A stretch of DNA of 64,000 nucleotides from Anaerolineae bacterium CG2_30_57_67. Its GTDB lineage: Bacteria; Chloroflexota; Anaerolineae; Anaerolineales; Villigracilaceae. How positions within the stretch are numbered: the first letter of the stretch is position 1; each line of letters begins with the position of its first letter. Under the pieces are notes generated by a model. The model was not told where the DNA came from, made no database searches, and saw nothing but the letters and a program-made list of their open reading frames with translations. The translations under genes were made by a program, and so were the position numbers. The DNA lies in contig MNXJ01000025.1 of assembly GCA_001872455.1 (NCBI GenBank), positions 1-64,000 of the forward strand, read 5' to 3'. Of this stretch, positions 33,840 through 43,277 are shown one piece after another.

Positions 33840-34313
33840 ATGTATAAAATCGACAAAACCGATGTGCAAATTATCAACCTGTTGATGGACGATGGCCGCA
33901 TGAACGCTTCCGAAGTTGCCCGCGCGGTGGGCAATATTTCTGAGCGGGCGGTGCGCTATCGCATTGACCGCATGGTCGAAAATGACATTATCAAAATCAG
34001 CGCGGTGGTCAACCCGAAGGCGCTGGGCATCAACGTTGTGGCCGATGTCTGGCTGGCTTGTGACGCGGATGCCATCATGGACGTGGCGCGCCGCATGGCG
34101 GAACTCCCAAATATCAGTTATGTGGCCTGCTCCATCGGCGAGACCGATGTCAGCGTCCAAATTCTGGCGCGCGATACCGCAGAAGTGTATCGCTTTGTAA
34201 CGGAGGTGATAGGTAAGTCGCCCGGGGTACGCAAGACAACTACGTCCATTGTCCCCCTGGTGCTCAAGGACGTGTACCAGTGGCGCATCCCCCAAGGGGT
34301 TGTGGAAGAGTAG
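33840..34313 (+). CDS. Lrp/AsnC family transcriptional regulator
   Basis: 157 residues: N-terminal AsnC-type helix-turn-helix (about 4-60, DKTDVQIINLLMDDGRMNASEVARAVGNISERAVRYR-like) and a C-terminal RAM ligand-binding domain (about 68-145). Family members sense amino acids as octamers. It lies 22 nt before the first aminotransferase gene and heads the aminotransferase/MMSDH/pot block, so it is the likely local regulator, perhaps sensing an amino-acid product of that pathway (inference). Confidence 0.9.
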   Translation: MYKIDKTDVQIINLLMDDGRMNASEVARAVGNISERAVRYRIDRMVENDIIKISAVVNPKALGINVVADVWLACDADAIMDVARRMAELPNISYVACSIGETDVSVQILARDTAEVYRFVTEVIGKSPGVRKTTTSIVPLVLKDVYQWRIPQGVVEE

Positions 34314-34335
34314 CGAAAATTGAAAAGGAGATACC

Positions 34336-35634
34336 ATGAAAAATTTCAGCAAAAGCCAGGCTTTACAAAAGCGGGCGCAGCAAGCGACTCCACTGGGCGT
34401 TAACTCCAACTTCCGTTACTGGGGCGAGGGAGTGACTCCGTATGTTCAAAAAGGCAAGGATGCCTATTTGTGGGATGTAGACGGCAACAAATACATTGAT
34501 TATCGCATGGCGTTTGGCCCGATTATTTTGGGCCACGCTTTCGACGAGGTGGACGACAAGGTTGCCAGTGAAATTCGTCAGGGCGTGCTGTTTGCCATGA
34601 CCGGCGAACTGGAAATCGAAGTCGAGGAAATGATTATCAAGATGGTCCCCGGCGTGGACATGGTGCGTTTGGCCTGCTCCGGCACCGAGGCGACGATGCA
34701 CGCCATCCGCGTGGCGCGCGCCTTCACTGGGCGCGAGATGATTCTCAAGTTCGAGGGCAATTATCACGGTTTCCACGACAACACCCTGTGGAGCACTTAC
34801 GCCCCGGTCGAATCCTACGGCAACGCCCGCTCGCCGATTCCGATTCCGTCCTCCTCCGGCATCCCGCGCCCGCTGGGGCAGTTGATTGTGACGCTGCCCT
34901 TCAACGACCGCCAGGCGTTTGAGCGCGCCATGTTTACGTACGGTCATCAAATCGCCGCGGTGATTACCGAACCCTGCCAGGGAAATTGCGGCGCCATCTT
35001 GCCGCAGCCTGGCTTTTTGGAATTGATTCAACAAAAATGCGCGGAATATGGCGCATTGTTCATTCTCGACGAAGTGAAAACTGGTTTTCGCATTGGCAAC
35101 GGCGGCGCACAGGAATTCTACGGCCTGCAGCCCGACCTGATGGCCTACGCCAAGGCGCTCGGCAATGGCTACCCGGCGGCGGCGTTTGGCGGCAAAAAAG
35201 AGGTGATGAGCATCATCGGTCACGGCGTGGCGCAGGGTGGAACGTACACCAACAACAAACCCGGCGTGGCCGGGGCCTGGGCGACGCTCAAAATTTTGCA
35301 GGAAAAGCCGATTTTGAAAACCATTCAACAGCGCGGACAGCGTCTGATGGACGGGATTGACCAGATTCTCAGCGAGGCCGGGCTGGTTCACTGCATGAAC
35401 GGCTACCCGGCCATGTTCACCTACGCCCTCGGCGTGGAAAAAGTCACCAGTCAGCGCGATTGGAACGCCAGCGACAAAGACCTCTATCTGAAAATCATCG
35501 GCGAACTGATTGAGCGCGGCGTGATGCCCGACATGGACGCCCGCGAACCCTGGTTCCTGTCTTATTCGCATAGCGACAAAGACATTGACGACACGCTGAC
35601 CGCTTTCCGCGAAGCAGTCAGGGAGAGTAAATAA
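34336..35634 (+). CDS. Class III aminotransferase (glutamate-1-semialdehyde aminomutase-like)
   Basis: PLP enzyme of 432 residues. Signatures: CSGTEATMHAIRVARAFTGR, FEGNYHGFHD, ILDEVKTGFRIG and the PLP lysine K273 in YAKALGNGYP. Closest in pattern to the glutamate-1-semialdehyde 2,1-aminomutase-like subgroup of class III aminotransferases, but the genomic setting (pot transporter, MMSDH, other aminotransferases) argues for a catabolic omega- or beta-amino acid transaminase rather than haem synthesis. AAAAGGAG gives a strong ribosome-binding site. Confidence 0.85.
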   Translation: MKNFSKSQALQKRAQQATPLGVNSNFRYWGEGVTPYVQKGKDAYLWDVDGNKYIDYRMAFGPIILGHAFDEVDDKVASEIRQGVLFAMTGELEIEVEEMIIKMVPGVDMVRLACSGTEATMHAIRVARAFTGREMILKFEGNYHGFHDNTLWSTYAPVESYGNARSPIPIPSSSGIPRPLGQLIVTLPFNDRQAFERAMFTYGHQIAAVITEPCQGNCGAILPQPGFLELIQQKCAEYGALFILDEVKTGFRIGNGGAQEFYGLQPDLMAYAKALGNGYPAAAFGGKKEVMSIIGHGVAQGGTYTNNKPGVAGAWATLKILQEKPILKTIQQRGQRLMDGIDQILSEAGLVHCMNGYPAMFTYALGVEKVTSQRDWNASDKDLYLKIIGELIERGVMPDMDAREPWFLSYSHSDKDIDDTLTAFREAVRESK

Positions 35635-35643
35635 GTCGTTACT

Positions 35644-35801
35644 CGGTTGACCAGTTATCCAGTTGTTCAGTTGTTCAGTTGTTCAGTTATCCAGTTATCC
35701 AGTTGTTCAGTTATCCGGTTGTTCAGTTGTTCAGTTATCCAGTTGTTCAGTTGACGCCAAACCGGACAACCGCCAAACCGGACAACCGGACAACCGTCAA
35801 C
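35644..35801. repeat. Octamer array (CAGTTRTY) with inverted half
   Basis: Fourteen contiguous 8-bp units from CGGTTGAC at 35644 (CAGTTATC, CAGTTGTT and variants) to 35755, then, after 6 bp, five units of the complementary motif (CCGGACAA, CCGCCAAA, CCGGACAA, CCGGACAA, CCGTCAAC; 35762-35801). The two halves could fold into a long imperfect stem in the mRNA between the two aminotransferase genes. Confidence 0.85.
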
Positions 35802-35817
35802 CCGCAAAGGATTTTCA

Positions 35818-37152
35818 ATGACAAAACTAACTTCCAAACAAATTGTTGACCTGAGCAGGGAATACACCTTCTTCTCATGGTCCATTCAGTCGCAAGTCAA
35901 CCCCATTCCGGTCGGCAAGGCCGAAGGCGTTTATTTTTGGGATACCGACGGCAATCGCTATCTCGATTTTTCTTCGCAGTTGATGAACACCAACATCGGC
36001 CACCAGCACCCCAAAGTGGTCAAAGCCATTCAAGACCAGGCCGCGCAAATTTGCTTTGTTCACCCCGGCAACACCACCGAAGTCCGCGCCCTGCTGGGTA
36101 AAAAACTGGCCGAAGTGACGCCCGGCAACTTGAAAAAAACCTTTTTTGCGCTGGGCGGCTCGGAAGCCAACGAAAATGCCATCAAACTGGCGCGTTTTTA
36201 CACCGGACGCCACAAAATTTTGGCGCACTACCGCTCGTATCACGGCGCAACCCACGGTTCGATTGCCCTGACCGGCGACTACCGCCGTCTGGCGGTGGAA
36301 CCGGCCATGCCCGGCGCGGTGCATTTTCTCAACCCGTTCTGCTATCGCTGCCCGTTTGGGCAAAAACCCGATTCCTGCCAGCGCGAATGCGTCAGCCACC
36401 TCGAGGAAGTCATCCAGTACGAAGGCCCCGACAAAATCGCCGCCATTATCATGGAGGGCGTTGTCGGCTCGAACGGCCTGCTCGTGCCGCCCGCCGATTA
36501 CTGGCCGCGTGTGCGCGAAATTTGCGACAAGTACGGCATTCTGCTGATTGCCGACGAGGTGATGAGCGGCTGGGGCCGCACCGGCCAATGGTTCGCGGTG
36601 GACAACTGGAAGGTTGTCCCCGACATCATCACCACCGCCAAAGGCATCACCAGCGGCTACATGCCGCTCGGCGCGGTGATTGTCTCCGACAAAATCGCCG
36701 AGTTTTTTGACGACAAATATCTCTACGCCGGGCTGACCTACAACGGCCACGCCCTGGCGCTGGCGGCGGCGCTGGCAACCATTCAGGTTTATGAAGATGA
36801 AAAACTGATTGAGAATTCGCGCACCCTGGGCGTTTACCTCGCCCAAAGGCTGGCGGCGCTCAAAGAGAAGCACCCCGCTGTCGGCGATGTGCGCGCCATC
36901 GGGCTTTTTTCCACGCTCGAGCTGGTGCAAAACCGCGCCAGCAAGCAAATCATGCTTGCCAGTGTGATGGGCGAGGTGAGCAAATTCCTGCGCCAAAATG
37001 GCCTGTTCACCTTCATCATGGCGAACAAAATGGGCAGCATGCTTTTCATCGTCCCGCCGCTCTGCATCACCAAAGAGCAACTTGACGAAGGCCTGGCGAT
37101 TGTGGACAAGGCGCTGGAAATTGCGGACGAGAAGGTAGACGGAAGAGAGTAG
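35818..37152 (+). CDS. Class III aminotransferase (taurine/beta-alanine-pyruvate transaminase-like)
   Basis: 444 residues, PLP-dependent. It shows GGSEANENAIKLARFYTGR, YRSYHGATHG, a Cys-containing insert CYRCPFGQKPDSCQREC, LIADEVMSGWGRTG and the PLP lysine K275 in TTAKGITSGYMPLGA. The pattern fits omega-amino acid:pyruvate transaminases (taurine or beta-alanine type). Followed by the MMSDH gene, whose substrate, malonate semialdehyde, would be the product of beta-alanine transamination. CAAAGGA ribosome-binding site. The stop codon is part of the downstream octamer array. Confidence 0.87.
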   Translation: MTKLTSKQIVDLSREYTFFSWSIQSQVNPIPVGKAEGVYFWDTDGNRYLDFSSQLMNTNIGHQHPKVVKAIQDQAAQICFVHPGNTTEVRALLGKKLAEVTPGNLKKTFFALGGSEANENAIKLARFYTGRHKILAHYRSYHGATHGSIALTGDYRRLAVEPAMPGAVHFLNPFCYRCPFGQKPDSCQRECVSHLEEVIQYEGPDKIAAIIMEGVVGSNGLLVPPADYWPRVREICDKYGILLIADEVMSGWGRTGQWFAVDNWKVVPDIITTAKGITSGYMPLGAVIVSDKIAEFFDDKYLYAGLTYNGHALALAAALATIQVYEDEKLIENSRTLGVYLAQRLAALKEKHPAVGDVRAIGLFSTLELVQNRASKQIMLASVMGEVSKFLRQNGLFTFIMANKMGSMLFIVPPLCITKEQLDEGLAIVDKALEIADEKVDGRE

Positions 37153-37180
37153 ACAAGTAGACAAGTAGACAAGTAGACAA
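37149..37180. repeat. Octamer array (GTAGACAA), four exact units
   Basis: Four identical 8-bp copies in a row; the first contains the TAG stop of the aminotransferase gene. It is followed by GTACTTGT and TTCCTTGT, the complementary sense, so a hairpin can form. Confidence 0.85.
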
Positions 37181-37219
37181 GTACTTGTTTCCTTGTTTAC
37201 TGACCCAAAGGAAAAACGT

Positions 37220-38689
37220 ATGCAAAAAATTCTCAATTACATCAATGGTGAATGGCTTGACCCTGCCGGAGTGGAATATTTTGACGTGCTCAACCCGGCC
37301 AGCGGGGCACTGATTGCGCGCACCCCGCTCAGCGCGGCCTCGGCTGTCGAAGCGGCGGCGCAGGCTGCAGCGGCGGCGTTCCCCGCCTGGCGGCGGACTC
37401 CCGTTCAGGAGCGGGTGCAATATCTCTTCAAACTGCGCGATTTGCTCAAATCGAATCTGGATGAAATTTCCCGCGCCATCACTGACGAGTGCGGCAAAAC
37501 CTTTGAAGAATCCAAAGCCGAGATGGTGCGCGCCATCGAAAATGTCGAAGTGGCCTGCGGCATGCCCATGATGGTCAAGGGCGAAATTGTGGAAGATATT
37601 GCCCCCGGCATTGACGAAATTTTGCTGCGTCAGCCGGTGGGCGTTTGCGCCACGATTGCGCCCTTCAACTTCCCCGGTATGATTGTCTTTTGGTATTTCC
37701 CCTACGCGCTGGCGGCGGGCAACACCTACATCGTCAAGCCATCTGAAAAAGTCCCGGCCACGATGCAGGTCATTTTCCGGCTGATTGAGCAGGCCGGGTT
37801 TCCAAAAGGCGTCATCAACCTGGTGAACGGTGCCAAAGAAACGGTGGACGCCATTCTCGACCACCCGCAAATCCGCGCGATTACGTTTGTTGGCTCGACC
37901 AACGTGGCGAAATATATCTACAGCCGCGCCGCCGCCAATGGAAAACGGGTGCAGGCGCAGGGCGGCGCGAAAAATCCGGTCATCATTTTGCCGGATGCCG
38001 ATATGGACATGGCCGTGCGCATTACCGCCGATTCGGCTTTCGGCTGCGCCGGTCAGCGCTGTTTGGCGACCTCGCTGGCGATTACGGTAGGCGAGGCGCG
38101 CAATGCGTTTACCGAGGCGATTTGTGACGCCGCCGCCAGCCGCACGGTCGGTTATGGGCTGGAGAGCGGGATTCAGATGGGGGCGGTGATTAACGCCGCC
38201 AGCAAAGCCCGCGTCGAGCAGCTGATTGGCGTTGGCGCGGCGGAGGGTGCCGGTCTGCCGGTGGATGGACGCGGAACGCGCATCCGCGGCTATGAGAATG
38301 GCTTTTTCGTGCGCCCGACGATTTTGACCGATGTTCAGCCAGGCAGTGAAATTTGGAAAACCGAAATTTTTGGCCCGGTCTTGAGCCTGATGCACGTCAA
38401 TACGATTGATGACGCGATTGCGCTGGCAAACAGCCATGTGTACGGCAATCAGGCCAGCCTGTTCACGTCGAGCGGCGCGGCGGCGCGCAAATTCCGCTAC
38501 GAGGTTGAGGCCGGTAACGTCGGCATCAACATTGGCGTGGCCGCGCCGATGGCATTTTTCCCCTTCAGCGGCTGGAAAAATTCATTCTTTGGCACGCATC
38601 ACGGCCAGGCGATGGACGCGGTCGAATTTTTCACCCAGCAAAAAGTGGTGGTGGAACGCTGGCCGAAGGAATGGACGCGGAAGTTCTGA
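37220..38689 (+). CDS. mmsA: Methylmalonate-semialdehyde dehydrogenase (CoA-acylating)
   Basis: Converts (methyl)malonate semialdehyde with CoA and NAD to propionyl- or acetyl-CoA. 489 residues of the aldehyde dehydrogenase superfamily: N-terminal [55 protein letters not shown] (in place of the usual glutamate motif, as in MMSDH) and catalytic Cys281 in CAGQRCLA. The AGN/KN pattern and lack of the general-base Glu are typical of CoA-dependent MMSDH. Start 37220 has AAAGG upstream; 37193 does not. Lies between aminotransferases, as in beta-alanine/valine catabolic clusters. Confidence 0.9.
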   Translation: MQKILNYINGEWLDPAGVEYFDVLNPASGALIARTPLSAASAVEAAAQAAAAAFPAWRRTPVQERVQYLFKLRDLLKSNLDEISRAITDECGKTFEESKAEMVRAIENVEVACGMPMMVKGEIVEDIAPGIDEILLRQPVGVCATIAPFNFPGMIVFWYFPYALAAGNTYIVKPSEKVPATMQVIFRLIEQAGFPKGVINLVNGAKETVDAILDHPQIRAITFVGSTNVAKYIYSRAAANGKRVQAQGGAKNPVIILPDADMDMAVRITADSAFGCAGQRCLATSLAITVGEARNAFTEAICDAAASRTVGYGLESGIQMGAVINAASKARVEQLIGVGAAEGAGLPVDGRGTRIRGYENGFFVRPTILTDVQPGSEIWKTEIFGPVLSLMHVNTIDDAIALANSHVYGNQASLFTSSGAAARKFRYEVEAGNVGINIGVAAPMAFFPFSGWKNSFFGTHHGQAMDAVEFFTQQKVVVERWPKEWTRKF

Positions 38690-38693
38690 TATT

Positions 38694-38879
38694 TAGTTAT
38701 CCAGTTGTCTAGTTATCCAGTTATCCGGTTGTCCGGTTGTCCGGTTGCTGGAAAACCGGATAACTGCTCAACTGGCAAACCGGAAAATTGAAAAACCGGA
38801 AAATTGAAAAACTGGAAAACTGGAAAACTGAAAAACTGAAAAACTGGATAACTGGATAGCTGGAAAACTGGATAACTGG
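38694..38879. repeat. Octamer array, 23 units, switching strand in the middle
   Basis: Seven units of (C/T)(A/G)GTT(A/G)TC type (38694-38749) are followed without loss of phase by sixteen units of the complementary type (GGAAAACT, GGATAACT, GAAAAACC and variants, 38750-38877). The whole gap between mmsA and the next aminotransferase is made of this array, and the two senses can pair into a long stem. Confidence 0.88.
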
Positions 38880-38886
38880 AGACTCT

Positions 38887-40263
38887 ATGAAAAATTTACA
38901 AAACGCGCAAGCCTACGCTGAAAAATGGCTGGAAATCATCCAGCAACCCAACCGCCCGGACGAAGCCCAGGCCAAATGGATTATCGAAGAATCGCTGCAC
39001 AACTTTGGCGAACATTTCAACCGCGGCTGGCTCGACTACCGCAAATCGGTGACGCAGGCCGGGCAGTGGGCGGCGGTCGAGTGGACCGGGCGCGGCGCTA
39101 CCTTTGAGGATGTGTTGGGGCGCAAATACGTTGACTTTTTGGGCGGCTTCGGCATGATGGATTTGGGCTGGAGCCACCCCGAAGTCGTCGCCGTGGTGCA
39201 GGCGCAGTTACAGCGCACGCCGATGCCCAGCCAGGAATTGATTGACCCGCTGCGCGGCGTGCTGGCAAAACTGCTGGCCGAAATCACCCCCGGCGATTTA
39301 AAATACAGCTGGTTCGCCGCCAGTGGCACCGAAGCCATCGAAGCGGCCATCAAACTCGCCAAGGTTTACACCCAAAAACCGGCTTTCATCGTCGCGCTCA
39401 AGGCTTTTCACGGCAAGACGATGGGCGCGCTTTCGATGATGGGCAAAGCCGACTACCGTCAGCCTGCCGGAATGTTGTACGGCGGCCCGGTGTACCACGT
39501 TCCGTTTGGCGACGCCGCAGCGGTGGAACGCCAGCTGGAAACCTGCAAACAAATCGGCGTGGGCGTGGCCGCCGTGCTGATGGAACCGATTCAGGGCGAG
39601 GCGGGCGCCATCGTGCCGCCGGATGATTTCTGGCCGAGAATCCGCGAGGCGACGAAGAAATATGGCGCCCTGCTGATTGCGGACGAAGTGCAGACCGGCC
39701 TGGGGCGCACCGGCAAACTGTGGGGCGTTGACCACTGGAACGTCGTCCCCGACATCCTTGCCACCGCCAAATCGCTGGGCGGCGGCGTCATGCCGATTTG
39801 CGCCGTCAGCACCACCGAAGAAATTTTCCAGGTTTTCATGTCGCCCAACCCGTTTTTGCAGACCACCACCACCGGCGGCGGCGCGCTGGCCTGCTCGGCG
39901 GCGATTGCGGCCATTCACGTCACCGTGCGCGACCGGCTGTGGGAGGCCGCCGCCGCGAAGGGTGATTTCATTCTGAAGCATGTGCGTGAACTGGCTGAGA
40001 AATATCCGCAGGTTTACAAAGGCGTCACCGGCAAAGGCCTGCTGATTGGTCAACATTTTCAGACGCCGGAAATTGGCGGGGCGGTGGCGGCGAATCTCTT
40101 CAAGCGCGGCGTGCTCGTTGCTGGCACGCTGACCAGCGCTCAGACGATTCGCATCGAGCCGCCGCTCGTCATCAGCCCGGAGGAAATCAACTTCGGCTTG
40201 GCTGCGCTGGATGAGGCAGTGGCGGCGGTGGCGCTCGACCTGCCCGAAATGGCAGTACAATGA
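38887..40263 (+). CDS. Class III aminotransferase (putrescine aminotransferase-like)
   Basis: 458 residues. N-terminal region (about 1-75, AEKWLEIIQQPN..NFGEHFNRGWLDYRKSV) is the long leader typical of putrescine-type aminotransferases (YgjG/PatA). It shows ASGTEAIEAAIKLAKVYT, ALKAFHGKTMGALSMMGK, IADEVQTGLGRTG and PLP lysine K295 in ATAKSLGGG. Probably transfers the amino group of putrescine or a related diamine. It directly precedes potABCD (28 nt), which supports a polyamine role. Confidence 0.87.
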   Translation: MKNLQNAQAYAEKWLEIIQQPNRPDEAQAKWIIEESLHNFGEHFNRGWLDYRKSVTQAGQWAAVEWTGRGATFEDVLGRKYVDFLGGFGMMDLGWSHPEVVAVVQAQLQRTPMPSQELIDPLRGVLAKLLAEITPGDLKYSWFAASGTEAIEAAIKLAKVYTQKPAFIVALKAFHGKTMGALSMMGKADYRQPAGMLYGGPVYHVPFGDAAAVERQLETCKQIGVGVAAVLMEPIQGEAGAIVPPDDFWPRIREATKKYGALLIADEVQTGLGRTGKLWGVDHWNVVPDILATAKSLGGGVMPICAVSTTEEIFQVFMSPNPFLQTTTTGGGALACSAAIAAIHVTVRDRLWEAAAAKGDFILKHVRELAEKYPQVYKGVTGKGLLIGQHFQTPEIGGAVAANLFKRGVLVAGTLTSAQTIRIEPPLVISPEEINFGLAALDEAVAAVALDLPEMAVQ

Positions 40264-40290
40264 AAAAATCAATTTCCAAAGGAGCAGTGG

Positions 40291-41406
40291 ATGAGCGAAT
40301 TTGCGGTTGAACTGCGCGACGTGGTGAAAACGTTTGCGACCCCGGAAGGTGGCAAACTAAACGCCGTTGACCATGTGGATATGCACATCCGGCAGGGTGA
40401 ATTTTTCTCCATGCTGGGCTCGTCGGGCTGTGGCAAAACCACCTCCCTGCGCATGATTGCCGGTTTCGAGTGGCCGACCGAAGGCGAGGTTTTTATTGAC
40501 GGTCAGCCGCAGGGACGCAAGCCGCCCTTTCAGCGCCCGGTCAATACTGTTTTTCAAAGTTACGCCCTCTTCCAGCACATGACCGTTGCCCAAAATGTGG
40601 CCTTCGGCCTGGAAATGGACAAGGTGGATGTGAACGAAATCAACCGCCGGGTGAGCGAGGCCCTGGCGATGGTTAAGTTGAACGGCATGGAAAAACGTTC
40701 CCCGCGCCAGCTTTCCGGCGGACAGCAGCAGCGCGTCGCCCTGGCGCGCGCCCTCGTCAAACGCCCCAAAGTGCTCCTGCTGGATGAGCCGCTCGGCGCG
40801 CTGGATTTGAAATTGCGCAAGGAAATGCAGTTGGAACTGAAAGCGCTCCAACAGGAAGTGGGCATCACCTTCGTTTTTGTGACGCACGACCAGGAGGAAG
40901 CCCTGACGATGAGCGACCGCATCGCCGTGATGAGTCGTGGCAAAGTGCTGCAAATTGGCGCGCCGGTTGAAATTTACGAGCGCCCCAACTGCAAATTTGT
41001 GGCCGATTTCATTGGCGAGACCAACATTCTGACGGGGCAGGTGCGCTCGGTAGACGGAACCCATCTCAAGGTCTACGTCCCCGACCTGGAAGCGGAAGTC
41101 AGCGCCGTGGCCGAGTCGCAGTTTCAGCCGGGGCAGCCGGTGCATCTCTCCATCCGCCCCGAAAAAATTCGCCTGGCCGAAGAACGCAGCCTCAACGAAA
41201 ACTGTTTCGCCGGAAACGTCATCCAGTCGGCCTACATTGGCTCGGATACGCGCGTCAAGGTCAAAGTCGGCAAAATCGTCCTCAAAGTTTGGGAGCAAAA
41301 CCACATCTCCACCCTCGACCCAGACGCCTACTTTCAGCAAAACGAACAGACCTGGGCGACGCTCTTCCCCGAAAACACGCTGGTGCTGCCGTTTGAGGAG
41401 GGCTGA
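40291..41406 (+). CDS. potA: Polyamine ABC transporter, ATP-binding subunit
   Basis: 371 residues. Walker [10 protein letters not shown] (about 43-51), Q loop, signature [15 protein letters not shown], Walker [12 protein letters not shown], switch His in FVTHDQEEA, and a C-terminal TOBE domain (about 245-365). Powers import through PotB/PotC. AAAGGAG precedes the ATG; the next gene begins 2 nt after the stop. Confidence 0.92.
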   Translation: MSEFAVELRDVVKTFATPEGGKLNAVDHVDMHIRQGEFFSMLGSSGCGKTTSLRMIAGFEWPTEGEVFIDGQPQGRKPPFQRPVNTVFQSYALFQHMTVAQNVAFGLEMDKVDVNEINRRVSEALAMVKLNGMEKRSPRQLSGGQQQRVALARALVKRPKVLLLDEPLGALDLKLRKEMQLELKALQQEVGITFVFVTHDQEEALTMSDRIAVMSRGKVLQIGAPVEIYERPNCKFVADFIGETNILTGQVRSVDGTHLKVYVPDLEAEVSAVAESQFQPGQPVHLSIRPEKIRLAEERSLNENCFAGNVIQSAYIGSDTRVKVKVGKIVLKVWEQNHISTLDPDAYFQQNEQTWATLFPENTLVLPFEEG

Positions 41407-41408
41407 CC

Positions 41409-42329
41409 ATGTTTCAGCGATTACGGGAAGATAAAGCCTTGCAAGGCACGCTGCTCATCCTGCCCACGCTGGCAGTGATGGTTGGCCTGCTCATCATCCC
41501 CCTGGGGCTGACGTTAATTATCAGCTTCGGCCAGCGCACGGCAGATGGCGGCGTGATTTACACCTTCACGCTGGATAATTATCTGCGGCTGGTAGGGATA
41601 ACCCCTGGTTGTGGCTTCAAATCAGAGTGTTTTGACCCGCTCTATGCCAATATCTTGTGGCGCTCGCTGACGCTGGCGCTGCAAACCACCGCGCTGGTGA
41701 TTTTGCTGGCCTACCCGCTTTCGTACTTCATCGCCCGCGCGCCGCTCAAACGCCGCAACACCTTTCTCTTTATGGTGCTGGTGCCGCTCTGGACGAATTT
41801 CGTCATCCGCGTTTACGCCTGGATGATGATTTTACGCACGCAGGGCGTGCTGAATGGCATTTTGGGCTGGCTGGCGAATTTACTCGGCCTGCCGTTTGTG
41901 CCGCTGGAAATGCTCTACACGCCGAGCGCCGTGCTGGTGGGCATGGTCTACGAATTTCTGCCCTTCATGATTTTGCCGATTTACACCTCGCTCGAAAAAA
42001 TTGACCCGGCCCTGTACGAAGCCGCCGCCGATTTGGGCGCCAACGCCGCGCGAACCTTTCTGCGCGTCACCCTGCCGCTTTCGATGCCGGGCATCGTCGC
42101 CGGGACGATTTTGGTCTTCATCCCGGTCATGGGAACCTTCATCGTTTCCGATATTCTCGGCGGGCGGCAGGTCATCTTAATCGGCAACCTGATTCAGCGG
42201 CAGTTCCTTGATGCGCGCGACCCAACCTTCGGTTCGGCGGCTTCGCTCATTCTGATGGTGATGACGCTGATTGTGACCTACTTCTACACGCGCAAGTTTG
42301 GCTTCGGAGAGGAGATTGTCGCCGTATGA
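41409..42329 (+). CDS. potB: Polyamine ABC transporter permease B
   Basis: 306 residues, six transmembrane helices. The ABC permease EAA loop reads [27 protein letters not shown]-terminus is cytosolic and the first helix (about 12-35) is followed by a periplasmic loop with two Cys ([10 protein letters not shown]). Forms the channel with PotC. Overlaps potC by ATGA. Confidence 0.92.
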   Translation: MFQRLREDKALQGTLLILPTLAVMVGLLIIPLGLTLIISFGQRTADGGVIYTFTLDNYLRLVGITPGCGFKSECFDPLYANILWRSLTLALQTTALVILLAYPLSYFIARAPLKRRNTFLFMVLVPLWTNFVIRVYAWMMILRTQGVLNGILGWLANLLGLPFVPLEMLYTPSAVLVGMVYEFLPFMILPIYTSLEKIDPALYEAAADLGANAARTFLRVTLPLSMPGIVAGTILVFIPVMGTFIVSDILGGRQVILIGNLIQRQFLDARDPTFGSAASLILMVMTLIVTYFYTRKFGFGEEIVAV

Positions 42330-43207
42330 ACCCCAACCGCCGTTCTCCCTTTGTCAATCTGATGACGATTTTGGTGTATGGGTTCCTTTACCTGCCCATT
42401 ATCGTTCTGATTACGTTTTCGTTTAACGCATCCAAAACCAACATCACTTTTCAGGGCGTGGTCAGCCAGGTTGGACCGCTCAAAATGCAGGGCAGTTTGG
42501 TGGTACAAAGCCCGTGCGGGCCGTTTCACTGGTTTTGCGAACTTGGCAAGAACAAAGATGTGCTCAATGCCGCTCGCAACACGCTGACGATTGCCGTCAC
42601 GTCCACCATCATCTCGGCGCTGATTGGGACGATGGCGGCGCTGGCCTTGCAGCGCTATAACTTTCGGCTGAAACCGTTTTCGCAGTTGTCGCTGTACATT
42701 CCGATCGTCATCCCCGAAATTGTGATGGGCATCGGCATTCTGACGCTTTTCAGCCAGCTCTTCACTTTTCTCAATTCCGCGCTTGGCCTGACGGGTGACG
42801 CGCGCCTGGCGCTAGGCATTGGCACGGTCATTCTCTCGCACATCGCCTTCAGCGTGCCGTTTGTGACGCTGGTGGTGCAGGCGCGTTTGCAGGGCTTCGA
42901 CCAGTCTTTTGAAGAAGCCGCCATGGATTTGGGCGCCAACGAACTGGTCACGTTTTGGCGCGTCACCCTGCCGATGCTGCTGCCGGGCGTGCTTTCCGGC
43001 GCGCTGATGGCGTTCACCCTCTCGCTGGATGATTTTGTCATCACGTTTTTCACCAACGGCCCCGGCTCGACCACTTTGCCGATTTACGTTTACGGCCTGT
43101 TGCGGCGCATCATCACCCCACAGGTTAACGCGCTTTCCACCGTCTGGATTCTGTTAATTTTCAGCGCGGTCTTCCTGCTTCAGCGCCTGCAATCACGGCA
43201 GGCATAA
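42326..43207 (+). CDS. potC: Polyamine ABC transporter permease C
   Basis: 293 residues, six helices, with EAA loop [27 protein letters not shown] and the PotC-like [26 protein letters not shown] loop after helix 1 (about 45-85) is longer than in E. coli PotC. Starts inside the potB stop (ATGA overlap). Confidence 0.92.
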   Translation: MNPNRRSPFVNLMTILVYGFLYLPIIVLITFSFNASKTNITFQGVVSQVGPLKMQGSLVVQSPCGPFHWFCELGKNKDVLNAARNTLTIAVTSTIISALIGTMAALALQRYNFRLKPFSQLSLYIPIVIPEIVMGIGILTLFSQLFTFLNSALGLTGDARLALGIGTVILSHIAFSVPFVTLVVQARLQGFDQSFEEAAMDLGANELVTFWRVTLPMLLPGVLSGALMAFTLSLDDFVITFFTNGPGSTTLPIYVYGLLRRIITPQVNALSTVWILLIFSAVFLLQRLQSRQA

Positions 43208-43277
43208 AATACCCATTATGGGCGGGCGGTTTTTCGTAATCGCTCGTTGAGAAACATTCATCACCAAAGGAGAAGAA

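Noticed and set aside
33647-33934. Minus-strand frame of 95 codons between the S1-domain and Lrp-type genes
   Set aside because: It runs antisense through the Lrp promoter and start and contains the palindrome; no family pattern.
35875-38437. Two minus-strand frames of about 450 codons opposite the aminotransferase and MMSDH genes
   Set aside because: Both are antisense shadows in GC-rich coding DNA; they run across repeats and gene borders and show no domain signature.
14927-38879. Octamer arrays considered as CRISPR arrays
   Set aside because: Units are 8 bp and contiguous with no spacers, and no cas gene is nearby.
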